Shown here piece by piece: positions 10,547-22,295 of a stretch of 38,000 bases of DNA. The first letter of the stretch is position 1. Every line of letters begins with the position of its first letter. The position numbers were made by a program, and so were the translations under genes. Below the pieces are notes generated by a model that ran no database searches, was not told the DNA's origin, and saw nothing but the letters and a program-made list of their open reading frames with translations. The stretch comes from Nemertoderma westbladi (lineage: Eukaryota; Xenacoelomorpha; Nemertodermatida; Nemertodermatidae): positions 1-38,000 of the forward strand of contig JAUCBJ010004746.1 of NCBI GenBank assembly GCA_032718475.1, read 5' to 3'.

Positions 10547-10962
10547 TTGTTGTGTCGTACACAACACACCTATTTTGCTATTTTAGTACTGTGGCTGGGG
10601 TGTGCTTTAATCCATGGCTGTATTAACAGGGACAGCACTTGTCTATTTAAAGATATCGTTTTACCGCCATCTATTTTTTTCAGTCACTCTCTTAACAGAT
10701 CATTTTCTATTATCATGCATTATTTTCGTAAAATGGCTATTATTATATCTGTTTCTGTGCAGTGCATTCATATTAACTTATGGTCTATATATTACAAACA
10801 TACATGGTTAACACATACATATATATGGTTAATAACACAGACAGTCTGGTAGCAGGGTACCGTACTGCCGACTGCCGACTGCCGTATGAACAGGACTATT
10901 TTTCATTTATTGTCAGCGGAAAACACCACTTTGTCCACTTTTTGAACTCATTTTCAGTTTAG
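10547..10962. other. Intergenic, no supported gene
   Basis: Overlapping plus-strand frames of 60-101 codons occur here, rich in hydrophobic residues and without any motif I recognise. They are compatible with chance in AT-rich DNA. Confidence 0.35.
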
Positions 10963-11028
10963 CGAAATTCGACTATTCTATCCGAGTGGTTGAGTTTTAC
11001 ACGAGTTGGCAGGTTTTTATCCTGCGAC
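10915..11028. repeat. Dispersed repeat (pair with 13688-13785), first copy
   Basis: Shares GCGGAAAACACC, ACTCATTTTCA, GCGAAATTC or ACGAAATTC, and CCGAGTGGTTGAGTTTTACA followed by AGTTGGCAGGTTTTTA with the second copy. CCGAGTGGTTGAG resembles a tRNA A box and GCAGG-7 nt-CCTGC resembles a T arm, but no complete tRNA can be folded, so a tRNA-derived origin is only a possibility. Confidence 0.65.
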
Positions 11029-11034
11029 AACATC

Positions 11035-11245
11035 TTGCGAATTAATATCCCGCCTCAATGTTAAATTATCAATTTAGGGAAAGGAGCAGGTTACAGTGGC
11101 ACGTTATTTCAACCAAACCAATAAACTAAACACAATAGAACAGGTTACAGTTTTATTTTTGAGAGTAATCAGCTGTTAATTGCGTCGAATTTCCCCCTGG
11201 AGATGGATGAATTTTTATTGCGTCCTGTTTCCCCCCTCAAAATAG
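11035..11245. repeat. Dispersed repeat, copy B
   Basis: Second copy of the element in the ROCO intron (1095-1310), same order of shared blocks, ending in AGCTGTTA...GCGTC...TTCCCCC. It is diverged by scattered substitutions, so the copies are not recent. Confidence 0.7.
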
Positions 11246-12040
11246 TTCAAAAATACCCCAAAAAACTATAACCTGTTTCGTTCCCCGTTGCCTTACCAGC
11301 GTAGAGTTAATAAGGTATTTTTGAAGTATTTTAGGTAATTCGTCTGTTCGAAGGTCCAAAGACCAAATCTCCCGAAACAAAGTAACGTCATCCTCCTGTC
11401 CTCCTCATTAAAATTGTGGAGCACGTCGAGATCGTCAAGAAGGATGTTACTATTACATATTACTTATTATTATTATACATATTACATACTGAAACATATT
11501 ACAGTTATATTTTATTTTGTATATTAATCAATTAAAAATAGGTTAATTAATTAATTAAAATAGTAAAAGATATTAGCCGCAAAGATATACAATTATAACT
11601 ACAGTATTGTTATTAACAACACGACAGTTACAATACTAAATACTATTCTGTAATACGCCCACGAATAACGCAAGCCACATAAAAATAATACTTATATGCA
11701 TTGTGTAATTACAGTATTATTAGAGGGAAGGCCCTATTGTATACGCTCCCTGGAATTGATACCCCAGAGCCGTCGAGTCAGTGTCAGACATCCAATAGAA
11801 TCAACTCACCTTCAATATACTTCAATACGAACTGGATACACCCCATGTTAAATAAATAAATTGTTCTGAAATGAATATTTACGACATTCGCTGCCGCTCC
11901 CGTTGACTACTAAGGGCCCCCCTATTTTGTTTCACGTTGTTCCTATTTTGTTAACATTGTACAGTTACAATACATGTTACAGTAGCATTCATTGGATAGA
12001 AGCCCTGCCCGCTCACGGGGCTTCCCCAATCCCCAGACAG
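11246..12040. other. AT-rich intergenic with one repeat copy
   Basis: No gene seen. The stretch at about 11784-11885 (CAGACATCCAATAGAATCAA and, further on, CACCCCATGTTAAATAAAT) recurs around the transposon at 12041-12735 and at 12945-12985, giving an internal 'empty site' for that insertion. Confidence 0.5.
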
Positions 12041-12735
12041 CCAATAGAAGGTACATGCTAAAAAGTAGAATGAGCTAGAATGATCTATAATGACCTAGAA
12101 TGATCTAGAATGACCTAGAATGAGCTAGAATGACCTAAGAATGAGCTATGAGAAGATGATAGAATGCAAGAATGATCTAGAATTATCTAGAATGACATAA
12201 GAATCACCTAGAACGAACTCTGTTGAGATGATAGAACGCAATACCGACCTATACCGAGCTATAACAAGATAAGAATCACCTAGAATGAGCTATTATTATT
12301 AGTAATACTATTATTTGTAGTAATATGCTCGCTTAGAAGAATGCTGCTTACTACCTTGTTTATGTCCGGCACTAATAGGCTTCCGGTATGTAGTTTCCAA
12401 AACCGAAGCGCTGTAACTGAAGAACTTATCCACTACCTGCTCTTTACTAGAAATCGCCATACTACGACATATTGCTGGCTCTCGAAGAAACGATTCATAT
12501 CCCTGACTCAAACGACTCGATTCTTATCTTGTTACAGCTCGGTATAGGTCGGTATTGCATTCTATCATATCCTCATAGCTCATTCTAGGTGATTCTTAGG
12601 TCATTCTAGGTCATTCTTGCATTCTATAATCTCCTCATAGCTCATTCTAGGTCATTGTTAGGTCATTCTAGCTCATTCTAGGTCATTCTAGATCATTCTA
12701 GCTCATTCCACTTTTTAGCATGTACCCCAATAGAA
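12041..12735. mobile_element. Non-autonomous inverted-repeat DNA transposon, copy 2, perfect 9-bp target duplication
   Basis: Terminal inverted repeat of 17 bp (GGTACATGCTAAAAAGT at 12050-12066, its complement at 12710-12726) extended by arms of about 220 bp made of GAATGATCTA/GAATGACCTA sub-repeats. CCAATAGAA is repeated exactly at 12041-12049 and 12727-12735. The tip resembles copy 1 (GGTAC...CTAAAA.GTAGAA), so both belong to one family. The centre has no transposase; 60-70 codon frames there are not convincing. Class by structure: Mutator-like, unproven. Confidence 0.85.
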
Positions 12736-13280
12736 TCAACTCACATTTACTTCACTATGTTTCTATTTGTTTCTGCCACTACTAGCTTATACATTTATTT
12801 TAGGAAGGGATCTTGGGGTCTTAGCCTCGAATGATAAGTTTATTTTACCGAAAATAACTTATCTTTTATTGGCGCAATTGAAAAATACTCGAAAAATACA
12901 GCTTGCCAACACATTGTTACTACTAGCTTACTGATTCTGATTCACCCCATGTTAAATAAATGTTCTGGAATGAATATTTACAACATGGGCTATAAAGGCC
13001 GGTTTACACATGGCAACTTTTTTGAGCATCTTTGTCAGTAACTTGTAGAGCAACTCAGTTTGCCGATCTGTAAAAAAAGTTTCAGTTTTACGGCAACTTA
13101 CGGAATTCACGAGGGTGAATTAAAGCAGGATAGTAGAGCAATAAATAATGTGTTTTATTTATAGCAGTGTAATTTTATTGTTAAAATCATCCTTATTATT
13201 ATAATTATTAAAATATATTATTGTTTAATAAGCAATTTAACATTGCGCCAGTCGCACTGTTCTTATTGTGATTTGTTGAT
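12736..13280. other. Intergenic, no gene seen
   Basis: AT-rich. Contains at 12945-12985 the continuation of the repeat interrupted by the transposon at 12041-12735. No other structure was recognised. Confidence 0.4.
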
Positions 13281-13289
13281 ATTGATACC

Positions 13290-13440
13290 AATGGAAAGGT
13301 GCCGTTGAAAGGATTCCAAATTTGCAAATAACTGTTAATGTCATTTAGAAATAGCTGAGATATTGGCCTTCAAAAAGTGCAGGTATTTACAGCCTGCAGG
13401 ACAGCCCATTTATTACATTTAATAAAAACACAATATTCTG
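13290..13440. repeat. Diverged relative of the palindromic element at 34916-35682
   Basis: AAGGATTCCAAAT, AAATAGCTGAGATAT.GGCC, TGCAGGTATTT and CTGCAGG...TATTTAATAAA appear in the same order as in the left half of the element at 34.9-35.7 kb, at lower similarity. Confidence 0.6.
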
Positions 13441-13600
13441 GCACATATTATTTATTTGAAGATTATTAATTAAGTACTTGATTATTTTACTAGCCGTAGC
13501 TACTCATTAAATAAATAAAATGCCATAGAATATTATTTATTAATGTACAAAGTTGACTGATTGAAGAGCAATAATCCCCATTTACCTAGGAAAATAATGC

Positions 13601-13640
13601 AAATATTATTTACCGCTAGCCCATTGACTGAGCGGTAAAT
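13601..13640. repeat. Short hairpin
   Basis: ATTATTTACCGCT and its exact complement AGCGGTAAATAAT are separated by about 13 nt. Role unknown; it may be an edge of a fold-back element. Confidence 0.55.
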
Positions 13641-13687
13641 AATGTAAATTTAACAATAAAGGACTATTATTCGATAAAAAAAAAGTA

Positions 13688-13885
13688 AGCGGAAAACACC
13701 GCTTTTTTTCACTCATTTTCAATTTAACGAAATTCAGATATTCTGTCCGAGTGGTTGAGTTTTACAAGAGTTGGCAGGTTTTTAGCACGAGCGAAGCGAG
13801 TGCAAATCAAATGCCGAAGCGAAGCAAATGCCAATGAGGCAGAATTTCTGAATTTCACTTAAGAAAATGAGTGGAAAATATTGTT
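13688..13885. repeat. Fold-back element containing the second copy of the 10915-11028 repeat
   Basis: CACTCATTTTC...GAAATTCAGATATTCTG at the left is complemented at the right by CAGAATTTCTGAATTTC...GAAAATGAGTG. Between them lies the shared CCGAGTGGTTGAG block and a GCGAAGCGAGTGCAAATC / GCGAAGCAAATGCC motif pair. Non-coding. Confidence 0.6.
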
Positions 13886-14154
13886 TACCGATACGTTTTT
13901 ATATCGAATATATTGTTTTATTTGAAAAAAATATCACCAGCGTTATCAATGTTTATGACGTATAATATTACTATATTTTAATGCGGAATCTCAAATCTCA
14001 AATAAATAAATATACTGTAGCTAGCCGTACAGTAAGCTACCTGACAAGCCTCTGTTAGTCGGTCTACATTATATAATCATTATGCACCAGGACCTTACTC
14101 AATTATATGAAATTATGTATCAATTTGATTATATTGTGTAGTAAATAGTTCAAT

Positions 14155-14345
14155 AAAAAAAATTAGTTAAAAAAAGTCAAAAATTAGTTCAAAAAAAGTA
14201 AAAATTAGTTAAAAAAAAAGTAAAAATTAGTTAAAAAAAGTAAAAAAAGTAAAAAATTGGTTAAAAAAAAGTAAAAATTAGTTAAAAAAATGTAAAAAAT
14301 TGGTTAAAAAAGGTAAAAAATTAGGCAAAAAAAACGACTTTTTTA
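14155..14345. repeat. A-rich simple repeat
   Basis: About ten irregular units of AAAAATTAGTTAAAAAAAGT type, roughly 18-22 bp each. Low complexity and non-coding. Confidence 0.85.
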
Positions 14346-15852
14346 ACTAATTTTCTGGAAATTAGTAAAAAAAAGTTAAAATAATTAACTCAATTTTCAA
14401 AATATTAGTGAGAAAAAGAGCCTTTTTCAAATAAAATAATTTTATTGATAAATTTGGATCAGCTGATATTGACTTTGGGACTTTTGATAGTGATTTATCA
14501 TTGGTTACTTATTTGTATTACAAATGATGGCAGATAGGTTGAACACGGATGCAAACTGCCGAAGGATGCCATCGTCATGAGTAATTACTGAATTTATGAC
14601 AACGGCTGAACGGTAATATCATGGACGGACGGACCACCGCCACCGCTGGGGTAGGCCATGATGCCGTTTTTATCAGTCAGTACTCTACATCTGTACATCC
14701 TGATATCACTACACAGCTACCGCTACCGGCTACGGCAGTAGGCATTCACCTGCCTGTGTGCTATCCACTATCAGGTATCAGCTATGGTCAGATGGTAGCT
14801 ACTGCCTAGTGAGCTACCGGTATGTAATTGTTTCGTAAGTCAGACCAGGAGACAGTCGTAAATGTTAACGGTATGGCACCTAGCTGCCTAGCTAGACCAG
14901 AATCTGAGAATGTCTGCAGTTTCCTCCTTCTGTCCTTTCAGCCTTTCAGGCAGGTTCAGCCTTTCACCTTTAATCATTCGAGCAACGGGCAGACTGGCAA
15001 ACGGAGACGGGCAGAGGAAGACTGGCCAGGCCATGCTGCCATGGCCAGGCAGCCAGGAATGGATATTTTTTTCAAATATCCAAAGTATCCATGATCCAAG
15101 TCCAGAAATTCTGAAATCACTGAATCACCTGACCTGCTGACGGCGGTTACCTTGTTGCTATGTAAAATTGTAAAATCTTTGTTGCTAAGGAAAGAACATG
15201 AAAGTGAAAGTGTTTTAGTTTTGTTAGGTGGTTGGGTCTCTATGTGTCTATGGAAAAATGGACTCGTTTGGCAGTTTGGTCAGTCTGTCAGTTGGTATCG
15301 TTTTAATACAGTAATAAGATTATGGATTAACTGATTAATATGCAAAAATATTTGGTTTGGGTGAATTGCGAATAAGTTTAGTTTAACTACCGCGCTACCG
15401 CGCTACCGGTGGTAGGCCTACTGGCCTAGGCCCTACCATACAGCCATCCCATGTGCCAGGCTGAGCCTGGACCATACCATCCACGAGCCACCCAACTGCC
15501 CAATCCAGCAATCTGCCAATACCTGAATACTGCAATTATTTTGGCCTAGATTTGCTGCAGTATTACAGTATTAGTCAGTTAGTATATACCGGCGGTAGTC
15601 ACATAGCTGCAGTAGCTGCATAAGCATAGTTAGTCAGTTAGTTAGTACTGTAATAATAAGGCTGTAAGGTACAATAGTAGGGTTGACGGCTGCGGGCTGA
15701 GCTAGCAACAGCCAACTGGCCAATCGGTAGTAATTACAATTATGAATCATTTCCGGTCTTTTAGTGTTATAACATCAAATACCCCAATCGTTGTAATTTA
15801 ATAGTTTAATAACTAGGTTTATCATTATCAATCTTTCTATTTATTATCCGAG
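14346..15852. other. Upstream region of the NEK1 homologue, no supported gene
   Basis: Short plus-strand frames (62, 88, 76 and 60 codons between 14621 and 15334) match no family I know. The region is less AT-rich than its surroundings and may hold the NEK1 promoter and 5'UTR, but I see no defined core-promoter element. Confidence 0.35.
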
Positions 15853-18800
15853 ATGTCTTCCAAATACACAAGAATCCGACAAATAGGGGAGGGATCGTTT
15901 GGTAAGGCAATTCTCGTTCGGGATGCTAATAAAACTAAATTCGTTATGAAAGAAATTAATATATTAAAAATGCCAATAAAGGAACGTAAAGAAGCGAGAA
16001 AGGAGGTTGAACTGTTGCAACGATTACAACACCAGTTTATTGTCCGATACATAGAATCGTTTGAAGAGGAGGGCCATTTGTATATCGTGATGGATTATTG
16101 CGACGGCGGAGATCTATACCAAAAGATAAGTTCCCAAGGAACTAAACTCTTCGCCGAGGAACAGATCCTCTACTGGTTCACCCAGATCTGCCTCGCTCTC
16201 AAACACATCCACGACCGCAAGATTCTACATAGGGACATAAAAACCAGCAACATCTTCCTCATGCAGGACGGCAGGGTGAGACTGGGCGACTTTGGGATCG
16301 CGCGAGTCCTGGACTGCACTTCGGAACTCGCAAAGACCTGCATCGGAACGCCGTACTATCTGTCTCCCGAGATCTGCGAGAATCGACCATACAACGATAA
16401 GAGCGACATTTGGGCGTTAGGGTGCGTTCTCTACGAGATTATAACTCTTAAACACGCTTTCGAGGCGCGAAATATGAAGAACCTCGTACTTAAGATTATC
16501 CAGGGGTCCTACACTCCCATCTCGTCGCGTTACAGTTCCGAGTTACGCAGTTTATTAAACAGTTTGTTCCGCCGTTCCGCGCGGGAACGCCCCTCTATCA
16601 GTAACATTCTCCGTAAACCACTGATCGCCCGTCACGTGACCCTCCTGGAGGACTCGGTATCGGCGCGGCCGGTCTACTCGCGCCCAATCAGCGCTCCCGT
16701 ACGCCGTGCCGCGCCCTCCCCGTACGAACCCGCCGCCAAGTACGGCGCGGTTAAACGGCCGCTCCCAGCCGTGCGACGCTCCGTCGAGAAGCCGAGAGTG
16801 TCGCGGCCCTCCAGCGGTGCCGACGGGTATCGCGTAGCAGGAGGGAGACGGGAGAACGAAGCGAAGAAACCCAAAGTGGCGCCGGCGAGACCGCAGATAA
16901 AGTCTCCGTACCAAGGTTGGTTGTTTTAGCATTCAGTTATATTCTTATTAATTGTCGGTATTTCAATGTATTAATTAATTATTCAGTCCTGACTGAAGCG
17001 CCTGTAACCTTTACAACCTTGCTGATTTAGGTGACCCGATTGAATAGCAGTCCATGTGCTCCTAATCCGAAGTATACTGGGCTGGTTCGTCATATATTTA
17101 TAGGAATTATATGTTTAATTAAACAAAATAACTCTAAAGTAACTATATTTGTATATGTAGAGCAGTGAAGTTGCGCGATTGTATCCCACTGTATATTTAT
17201 CTTAAATGGATAATTTATCTTCCAAAATTCGGGTTCAAACTTCTTCAACAAATTGAATCTATGATGTAAGAACCCTAACCAAATAATTATTTATTAATAA
17301 AATCTAACAAATAATTTATTCGAATTATACGACTTCGACCGTGGAGTTCTAGAATATTCATTTATACTCCAGAATATTAATTAATTTATGGTATAAATAT
17401 TAAATAACATTCTAGAATCCATGCTTAGACCCAAGTTCTAGTTACATAACAGTACCGGTATTATTACAGTTAATCCGCCATCTGTAACTTGCTCAAAAAA
17501 ATCTCGCCAAAGTACAGCATAAATATTTTTTTATAATACGAAGTTTTTACAATTACAATTTGTTTTGCTTATTATTGTAATTATATATTAACCGCACTAT
17601 TTTTTATTAATATTTTTACTAGGCCTACTACCTTTTTATTTAACAGTACGGTATATATTAATACCCGATTAACATACAAGTGTTATTGATTTTCCTTTCA
17701 CTATTTTATTGTTGTAAACTATCCGAGTTTCTATTGGATTAGCTGATCTAGACCGCTCTAACCCTGGATTGGCCATCCACACAATATGTAAAGTTAATGT
17801 AAATCATATCCACCAACACATCTGTTGCTTCTTTTAGTGAAGCAAACGATTGATTATAAATGCAATGTAATTGTAATTAGTTGTTAAATTCTTAAATTGT
17901 TAGTTTTTCGCCCGAAAATACACACAAATCGGTAGAATAATAAGTACTTCTCCTTAGGGAGGAAGTAAGAGTAAGTAAGATTGCAGTGATTTTACTTTTT
18001 TTTCCGGTGAAAAAGAAAATGACAATTTTTTAAATGTTAAATGTGTCGAAAGAGCGTCGAAGTAGAAAAGGTTTGGAAAAACTTGAGCAATATCCATTCG
18101 TACACTCAAAGTTATTGTAACTTTAGTGTCTGCAAGGCGAACTCCAAAACGGAACTCAATATCCAATATTGTTTATGTTGTTAAGCGGCTCTCTAGTTAC
18201 GTAATAAATATTCGAGAACACTAAATTATTTAACATTGAGTAAGGCAGCATCAGGAGTTGAAGAGTACAGTAATTTGAATCGCAGTAACAATGGAAGCAA
18301 TATAGTAAAATACTACAGTTCGATTTATTTTGTAACACTATATCGTTATATTATTGTATTATTATATTTACCACTATTACAGTATTTCCATTTGCTGCTC
18401 TTTTATAGGCCTCATAAAGATAATAATAACAATTTCAAAGTGATATTGATCTTATTATTGATTGTTTTATTTTTGGAACCGATTAGTTTTGTATTAAATT
18501 TAGTCCAATTTATTGTAACGCTAATACTAAATACTGTTAAGGTGTAAAAGCTGTTCACATAATATTCAATAATGGATGCGAATGGCAATAATTTATTTAA
18601 ATTTAAATTTTTTTATATGATAGCAATAATTAAATTCGATAGTTATTTAAATTTGTGATGGTATTAAATTAAATATAAAATCTTCATTTTCAAGGCATTC
18701 AAGGCCTACTATTTAATTTCTTTAATAAATAAATGTAGGTTTATTGTGTTGCAAGACCTACTATAGATACGCCCTACCAAGCGCAAAGCAAAGCTCCTAA

Positions 18801-21800
18801 ATTTAGTGGGCCAGTTATGTTTCTTAGTTAAAATCCCTGAAACAATAAAATGTCTAGCGCATCGAAAGTACTTATCCCTAACTAAAATTATGTCCTCTTT
18901 CAGATGAGTCAACTAAAATTTGTAATAGCTCAAGTAGGTTTCGAGAGGAGGAGTTCCTGGCACCCATTTTAGCACCATTTGGAATTGAAAAACAAATTAC
19001 TAAAATATATATTTTATTTTCAAGTAATACGTAATTGTACAATGCACACCGAACAATTATCTTTTTGCTGCTAAAAATTCCTGTAATTTTCATGAAAAAT
19101 GTAATAAGTTGCAGTCGGATCCATCGGTGGGTGACTACCGGTACCAAACGATTGGACACGGCAGCTTGTTGTCTAATATGTATGTTAACAAGACACGTGC
19201 GAAAATTTCTGAAACTAGAACTGGAAACTGAAACTGGAGCTGAAATAAATAGGTTTATTAGAACTGAAACTGAAATTATTATTATTTGGGAACTGGAACT
19301 TGAACTGAATGAACTTGTTTATTAGAACTGGAACTGAAACCGAAACAAGTCAAATTTTCTTTCAGTTCGCAGCTGTAGTAGACACCTGAGAATAAACCGT
19401 TGTGGTTTGTTTCATAACTGTATTGAGTTTTATTATTTTCTATGATTAGGAGATATCCACCAACGGGGGTTGGACGCCTACCAACAATGGTTGAAAGACA
19501 TCGAGAAGAAGAGACTCGAGATTCGAGGGCTTCGAGACCAGGTTAATAACAACGAAGAGGTTCTACAGAGGGAGGAACGTAGGGATGAGCAGAGAGAGGA
19601 ACACAGGGAGGAACGCAGAGAGGAACACAAGGAGGAGCGCAGAGAGGAACACCTCCCGAGGGAGGACGCTATTCAACGAGTTCTACACCGGCCAGACGAC
19701 CCGGTACTGAACCGGTTCCCAGGACACCCCCTAGCGGCCGACCGAGTCCCGTCTCACATCGCGGCTAACCGCGCCAAGGAGATCAACGTGTTCCTCCAGC
19801 GGAAACGGGAGGCGGCGGCGAACCGAGCGCGAGTCGAGAACGGGGGCGGTGAGGGGGGCAGGGAGGGGGCCCAGGGGGGCCGGGACGCGGGACTGGGACC
19901 CCAACCCCGGAACGTAGACGAGCGGCTGTATCTCGAACGACTCAAACAGATCCGCATGCAGAACTACAACGAGCGTCGGGCGGTCAGGGAGCGGGTTCAA
20001 CGGGGTCAGTCCCCGTTGGCGGCCCCTCCCGCAGGGGGCGTAGCAGCGCGCCAGTCTAAGATCGAGATGCTCAAGGTGCAGGCGGACCAGCGGGCTGTGT
20101 TGCTACGCGACCGCTTGGAGCAGAAGCGACGGGAGGTGAGTCAGCGGGAGCGGTTGGAGGAGGAGCGGGTGAGAAACCGGGGGAAACCGCCGAGTCCCGA
20201 GGAGTTGGGGGTCCCCCACCGGCAACCCGCGGTGTCGATGACGTCCGCGTTGAGGCAGGTGTGCGCGCCGGCTGTCGGTGCACCCGGTGGCGCGCCGTTG
20301 CTTCCCAGCGGCGCGCCCACAGCTGCCGCTGTCCCCGCTGGTTTAACCGCCGCTCTCAGGAATATCGCCGGAAGTCGCGCCCCACCCTCCTCGATCGCTC
20401 CGCCTCAGATCGGAATGACAGCGGCGTTGCGGAACGTAGCCTCGGGCGCCCCCACCCGGGAACCAGGGGAATCCTCACCCGCGTCGGAGGAACCCAAACC
20501 GATGGTGGAGCGAGAAAAATCCGAGATTCTAAAACGATTGAACGAGAAAATGGCGGTGGGGAAACCGTTCGAGGAGAAACAAGTTGACGGAGAATCAGTT
20601 ACTGAGAGCTCCGAACGTAAATCGTGGGCGCCGCGCCCGTCCAACACGCTACTCAACGCCCTAAATGATCAGAATGTTACGCCCCCGGGCGATACCTTAC
20701 CGGCTCCCAAGAACGCGTGGTCTGTCAGCCCCTCCGAGACTGTCTTCCACGCGTTAAACCAAGCGAGCATCGTCAACGACACCTTAGCTATTTCCTCATT
20801 GATTTCTACTGATAGTCCGACGTCGTTTGAGGAAACCCCCCCACCACACGAGATCTCCTATAAAACATTCGTGTTGAGGAAGTCCGATAGTTGTACAACA
20901 TCCTCCCCTGCACCCTCACCTTCTTCCAACACATCCAGCATATCGGGCTCCCCCGTATCCACCTCGACCACCACTGTAGTATCCCCCTCCAGCCCCCCAT
21001 TACCAACCGATCTACCGTCCCAGACAACTCCCACCAGCTCGATGTCGTCCATCACTCCATCCCCAACGTCCCCATCTGCGGAGTGTTTGTCTCCCAGTAA
21101 TATCTGCATCGATCAACTCTCCCCCAGTAGTGCAGTAACTACAGAGTTGTCATCAGCTTCTGTTGTAATCCCCCCGGCCACAGCGCCGTTATCCGGACGC
21201 GTACTGATGGGGCCTGGAACTGTCCCAACCACTGCGCCAGTCTCTGGTCTCGGACTGGTCACTTCACTCGCTGTTGTTGTCGAAGAAGTAGACGAGGATA
21301 AAGAATCTCCTGAGAAACATAACGAATCTGTTGCAATTGTTGATGAGGTCGTTAATGAGTTGACTTGTAACGATGAGGCAGCTGACGTCATTTCCTCTGA
21401 TACTCAAGGAGTTGAAAATAAAATACCCTGTATCGAATTAAACGGTGACATTGTAGGAGTTAAAGAAGTTGATAACGGCGCGTTAGAACATGTTGAAACC
21501 TTGGGGGAGGTCGAGAATACCAAAGTGAGAAGCGGTTGTGTTAAAGAGAAGCCGGAGAGTTCGGGAATCGATCCCATGGTGTCGGGAGGCAGTTCCACAT
21601 CTTCAGCGTCTCCGTTGAGTTCCCAGCTGTCCCACTCGATCGGGGGCTGCTTTATCGTCACGGGACTGCGCACCGGTCTCTTCGACATGAGCAGCGCCCC
21701 CAAGAGCATCCTGCGAACCTGTTCGGAACCCGAACTCAGCAGCAAACTCTTCGAGGAGGAAAAACTCTCCGCCAGTCCGTTCTACAACAGCGACTTCGAT

Positions 21801-22295
21801 GAGATGCAACAGCTGATCGATAGTCTCACCCTGGATGACATTAACGTGGAGGTTGTTAAGGCGAGCGATGACGACGGGGATGCCGATAAGGAGGACGAGG
21901 ATAGCGATAACGAGTTGATGTGTCTGCGACAGACGATGGAGGACCTTCTTGATAAAGACGACGACAGCGCCGAGGACTCCAAGGAAATTCGCGTTAAACC
22001 GGATGACGATGGTTCCTCGCCCTGGAACTCTGATGAGGATGAAGTACCGAGCAGCGCTCGGACGCGTTCCGATTCGGTTTACCATCGTCTGGAGGTCCGT
22101 CGGATCGAGCTGGAAGAGGCGCTCGGCGCTGATGAGTTGGTTAAGGTTTACCGCTACATCCAGGCCATCCACGAGGACGAGGATGAGTCCATCAACGACT
22201 GTCGCGCCAAGGTTGAGGGCCTCCTGGGCCGCTCCAAATCGCATCTGTACGATAAGATACTCCAGTTGGTGATCGCTGATTCAGCCTACATGTAA
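15853..22295 (+). CDS. NEK1: NEK1-family serine/threonine kinase, two exons
   Basis: Exons 15853-16915 and 19450-22295 join in phase 1 (CAA-G|GA-GAT), giving 1302 residues, close to vertebrate NEK1 (about 1260-1290). The N-terminal kinase domain is complete: glycine loop GEGSFG 12-17, K33, HRD 126-128, DFG 146-148, activation segment ending GTPYYLSPE (165-173) with T162 before it. Then comes a basic tail, a charged EER/EEH coiled-coil stretch (exon 2 start), NEK1-like blocks ([31 protein letters not shown]), a Ser/Thr/Pro-rich middle, the GLRTGLFD...[15 protein letters not shown] block, acidic segments, and the NEK1 C-terminal domain ([28 protein letters not shown]). In vertebrates NEK1 acts at cilia/centrosomes and in the DNA-damage response; this protein should share that by homology. 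Confidence 0.95.
16916..19449 (+). other. Intron of the NEK1 homologue
   Basis: Donor AAG|GTTGGT at 16915/16916 and acceptor ATTAG at 19449. Without splicing, exon 1 would stop four codons later (TAG at 16927-16929) and exon 2 would lack an ATG at a sensible place. The intron is AT-rich. A hydrophobic 103-codon frame at 18236-18547 starts at TTG and looks like chance. Confidence 0.88.
19205..19345. repeat. GAACTG/GAAACTG simple repeat in the NEK1 intron
   Basis: Irregular 6-bp units (GAACTG, GAAACT) run for about 140 bp, interrupted by two TTTATTAGAACTG blocks. It ends about 100 bp before the acceptor and creates a purine-rich tract there. Confidence 0.75.

Noticed and set aside
18236-18547. 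103-codon hydrophobic frame in the NEK1 intron
   Set aside because: Starts at TTG, AT-rich codons, no family resemblance, and lies within an intron on the same strand.
19731-22272. Antisense frames of up to 213 codons across NEK1 exon 2
   Set aside because: Shadows of the NEK1 coding sequence; NEK1 similarity at both ends fixes the plus strand as coding.
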